From an uncultured Clostridium sp. (GTDB lineage: Bacteria > Bacillota > Clostridia > TANB77 > CAG-508): DNA of 46,222 nucleotides. The notes under the pieces are model-generated. The model was not told the origin of the DNA and did no database searches. It was given only the letters and a program-made list of their open reading frames with translations. Numbering within the stretch: the first letter of the stretch is position 1; each line of letters opens with the position of its first letter. The position numbers and the translations under genes are program-made. This document shows, one piece after another, positions 43,247-46,222 of this stretch. Where the stretch lies: assembly GCA_947245515.1 (NCBI GenBank), contig CAMXQV010000009.1, forward strand, positions 1-46,222. Reading direction: 5' to 3'.

Positions 43247-43669
43247 ATGGAGGAGCAAATGGAAAATATAGTTTTTATGAGTATAAAAGAACAACATATA
43301 AAAAGAATTTTAAATAAAAGTAAGAATCATGAATTTAGAACTAGAATTCCAAAAGAAAAAGTGGACTATATATGGGTATATGTACCAACTCCAATTAAAG
43401 AATTAAAATATATATTAAAAGTTAAAGAACCAATTTCAACTCCAAATAGAATTATAGTTGATGGCTTTGGAAACAATAAATTTAACGAAAAAACTGGAAC
43501 TAAATATGCATTTCCTATTGAGAATATGTATGTAATAAACCAACCTATTAGTTTGAATGAATTGATAAAAAAGTATCAATTTACAGCACCTCAATCATTT
43601 GCATATGGTAGAAAATATAAAGAATTAATAATGAATGTTGAAAAAATAGGAATGAAACAGATTTTTTAA
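43247..43669 (+). CDS. ASCH/EVE-like domain protein
   Basis: MENIVFMSIKEQHIKRILNKSKNHEFRTRIPKEKVDYIWVYVPTPIKEL. Confidence 0.55.
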   Translation: MEEQMENIVFMSIKEQHIKRILNKSKNHEFRTRIPKEKVDYIWVYVPTPIKELKYILKVKEPISTPNRIIVDGFGNNKFNEKTGTKYAFPIENMYVINQPISLNELIKKYQFTAPQSFAYGRKYKELIMNVEKIGMKQIF

Positions 43670-43689
43670 GGAGAAGATTATGAAGAAAA

Positions 43690-43788
43690 AATGTATAGAA
43701 CTATTTCTGGAGCTGGTGGATTAGCTTTAGGACTAGAAGAAGCTGGATTTGAAGAAATAGGATTAATAGAAGAGGAGAAAAAACAATA
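43690..43788 (+). pseudogene. Remnant of C5-cytosine DNA methyltransferase N-terminus
   Basis: RTISGAGGLALGLEEAGFEEIGLIE resembles the FSGAGGL...GLEEAGF motif I; rest missing. Confidence 0.55.
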
Positions 43789-44031
43789 GTAATGAAGAAC
43801 ATTTTTTGAAAATGTGTAGTAAGTTAGAAGCCGAATTAAAGGAAAGTATAAATAAAAATAACTAGAAATTAGTAAAAAACTAATTATCTAGTTATTTTTT
43901 TATGAATTTTTATAAAAATTACCGGTTTTTAAGTTATTAGTGACATATACCTAGTAGAAGGAAAAAGTAATAAATTTTTTTAAAACTAATAAACTTAAAT
44001 ATCAAAAATATTAAAGGAAGGTAATTAAAAA

Positions 44032-44184
44032 ATGCCAGAAAAGATTATCGATTATCTAAAAAAAACAGAAAATCCATATATGTTAAAAGTTGGAGATATA
44101 GTTGTAAATATAGAATATTCCGAAAATTACAAAAAATTTAATGAATGCATACTAAATATTTTAAAACAAAAGGTAGGAAAGTAA
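44032..44184 (+). CDS. TnpW-like small transposon protein (50 aa)
   Basis: MPEKIIDYLKKTENPYMLKVGDIVVNIEYSENYKKFNECILNILKQKVGK immediately upstream of recombinase. Confidence 0.5.
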   Translation: MPEKIIDYLKKTENPYMLKVGDIVVNIEYSENYKKFNECILNILKQKVGK

Positions 44185-44264
44185 AATTGCTTTGCAATTT
44201 TGCATTTCTTAAACTGTAACAAATCAATCTTAACAGTTTTAGCAAAATGGGCTGATTTTTTTAA

Positions 44265-46016
44265 TTGGACACGTTACACTATATACCGAAGGGAGGTAAA
44301 ATACTAATGGCAGGAAGAAAATCAAAATATTCTTCTAATGAAAATATTGTAAGTAAAAAAATATGGTCTGTTGCATTATATATAAGGCTTTCACAAGAAG
44401 ATGAAGATAACGGAAAAGATAAGCAAGAGAGTAACAGTGTAACAAGCCAAAAAACACTATTAAAAGAATTCATAGAAGAACATGATGATTTGATAGTTTA
44501 TGATACATATATAGATGATGGATTTACAGGAACAGATTTTAATAGACCTTCATTTCAAAAATTACTAGAAGATATGAGAAACGGAAAGATTAATTGTGTG
44601 ATTGTAAAAGATTTATCAAGACTTGGGAGAAACTATATAGAAGTAGGAAATTATATAGAGCAAGTCTTTCCATTATTTAATATAAGATTTATTGCCGTTA
44701 ACGATTCAGTAGATAGTTTTAAAAATCCAGCAAGTACAAATACAATTTTAGTACCATTCAAAAATCTAATAAATGATGAATATTGTAGAGATACATCAAT
44801 TAAAATTAGAACATCATTAAATGGGAAAAAGAAAAAAGGAGAGTTTATAGGGGCGTTTCCATCTTATGGATATATCAAAGATCCAAAAGATAAGCATAAG
44901 TTAATAATTGATAAGAGTGTTGCAGATATTATAAGGAATATATTTGATTGGAATGTGAATGAGGGACTAGGAAAGATAGCCATTTGTCATAGATTAAATG
45001 ATTTAGGTATTTTAAATCCTACAGGACATAAGAAGTTAGAGCTTGAGCAAAATTATAATAACTATGGAATTCAAGATAATACATATACTTGGACACCTTC
45101 AACAATACGAAATATTTTAAATAATGAAGTGTATATAGGTAATACTGTTCAGGGAAAAAGAAGAACAAAAAGTTACAAAGTTCATAAAGTTGAGGTAGTT
45201 CCAAAAGAAGAATGGGTAAAAGTAGAAAATACCCATGAGCCAATAATTGATAAAGAAATTTTTAAAAAAGCACAAGAGCTAAGTAGGAGAGATACGAAGG
45301 TATCCCAAAAAACAAAAGAATTATCAGTATGGGCGGGTTTCCTAAAATGTGCAGATTGCAAAAGAGCAATGAATAAAAAAAGTAGTACCAATAAAAGTGG
45401 AAGCAAATATGAATATTATATTTGTAGTACCTATAGAAAAAAATCAAATAACTTATGCACAAAACATTCTATTAAAGTGGAGAACTTGGAAAAAGTAGTT
45501 TTGAAAGCCATTAATTTACATATTGATTTATTAATTAATACAGAAGAAATGGTAAAACAAATAAATGATAGCAGTTTTCAAAATACTAAAAATGAAAACA
45601 TCGAAAATATGATAATTGCAAAACAAAATGAGATTTCTAAAATATCAAATTTTAAAAGAACTCTTTATGAAGATTGGAAAAATGAAGATATAACAAGAGA
45701 TGAATATTTAGAATATAAACAAAAATATGAAAATGATATAGAAAGGTTAAAGGAAAATATAAAAAGGTTAGAAAATGAAAAACAAAAGTATGAAAGTCAA
45801 AGTATAAATAGTAATGAATGGATAGAAAAATTTAAAGAACAAAAAGGCATTAATGAATTATCACGAGATATCATGATGGAATTAATAGATTGTATTTATG
45901 TGTATGAAAATAGAAATATAACAATAAAATTTAAGTTTGAAGATGAGTTTAAGAGATGTCAAGAATACATAGAAAATAACAAAAATGTATTACTTAAACA
46001 AGTAGTAAGCTTATAA
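44265..46016 (+). CDS. Large serine recombinase (TnpX/TndX family)
   Basis: SVALYIRLSQEDEDNGKDKQESNSVTSQKTLLKEFI...YIDDGFTGTDFNRPSFQKLLEDMRNGKINCVIVKDLSRLGRNYIEVG; zinc-ribbon CADCKRAM...YYICSTYRKKSNNLC; no in-frame CGG. Likely start ATG 44307. Confidence 0.95.
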   Translation: MDTLHYIPKGGKILMAGRKSKYSSNENIVSKKIWSVALYIRLSQEDEDNGKDKQESNSVTSQKTLLKEFIEEHDDLIVYDTYIDDGFTGTDFNRPSFQKLLEDMRNGKINCVIVKDLSRLGRNYIEVGNYIEQVFPLFNIRFIAVNDSVDSFKNPASTNTILVPFKNLINDEYCRDTSIKIRTSLNGKKKKGEFIGAFPSYGYIKDPKDKHKLIIDKSVADIIRNIFDWNVNEGLGKIAICHRLNDLGILNPTGHKKLELEQNYNNYGIQDNTYTWTPSTIRNILNNEVYIGNTVQGKRRTKSYKVHKVEVVPKEEWVKVENTHEPIIDKEIFKKAQELSRRDTKVSQKTKELSVWAGFLKCADCKRAMNKKSSTNKSGSKYEYYICSTYRKKSNNLCTKHSIKVENLEKVVLKAINLHIDLLINTEEMVKQINDSSFQNTKNENIENMIIAKQNEISKISNFKRTLYEDWKNEDITRDEYLEYKQKYENDIERLKENIKRLENEKQKYESQSINSNEWIEKFKEQKGINELSRDIMMELIDCIYVYENRNITIKFKFEDEFKRCQEYIENNKNVLLKQVVSL

Positions 46017-46222
46017 TAAAAGTAGGAGAACAATAGTGGCGGAATAATTTGGCTAATATAAAGATATAGAAAATTAGCCACATTAAATTGTTCAACCGCG
46101 AAAAATACTTTAGTATTTTTCTGTGGAATTTTAACAACACACTATCGTCACAAACCCTTATATGCGTAAGATATAAATGATAAAATAAAAGTAACCAAAA
46201 AAGGGAAAATAAAAATTACCAA

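Larger units (their letters stand above)
41380..46140. mobile_element. Second, partly decayed serine-recombinase (TnpX-like) element adjoining the PBP fragment
   Basis: 16-bp direct repeat AATTTTAACAACACAC at 41382-41397 and 46127-46142; recombinase near right end; PBP homology ends at left repeat. Confidence 0.55.

Noticed and set aside
1-46222. CRISPR arrays, rRNA or tRNA genes
   Set aside because: No regularly spaced identical repeats and no cloverleaf or rRNA signature recognised by eye; a tRNA scan was not possible.

Overview
AT-rich chromosomal window from a spore-forming Firmicute (Clostridia-like). Host genes: a gerAC/gerAB/gerAA germinant-receptor operon, transglutaminase-like gene, 5'-truncated nitroreductase, spoIVA, UDP-sugar pyrophosphorylase, beta-helix acyl/nucleotidyltransferase, DUF421 gene, lonB-like protease, TetR + AMP-ligase pair, smc, XRE regulator, and the dcw start mraZ-rsmH-ftsL-spoVD/ftsI. 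The spoVD/ftsI-type PBP gene is split between its SxN and KTG catalytic motifs by a ~13.8-kb serine-recombinase element (about 27359-41187) that carries a short FtsZ-like GTPase. A second, decayed serine-recombinase element follows (about 41380-46140). Main observation: nearly all frame breaks in otherwise intact genes, host and element alike, have the same form. An in-frame CGG codon is followed by a +1 shift so that the next GGN is read as a (usually conserved) glycine. I count 14 such sites: gerAA x2, lonB, spoVD x2, a Rep-like gene, a DUF927 gene, a small ORF, and six in one large serine recombinase. Reading both strands by eye I found no in-frame CGG decoded as an ordinary sense codon in the confidently called genes. 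This suggests either systematic +1 frameshifting/quadruplet decoding at CGGN (CGG otherwise unassigned) or a very specific sequence artefact. Raw reads, the tRNA repertoire and proteomics would decide. All calls are by eye, with no database search.
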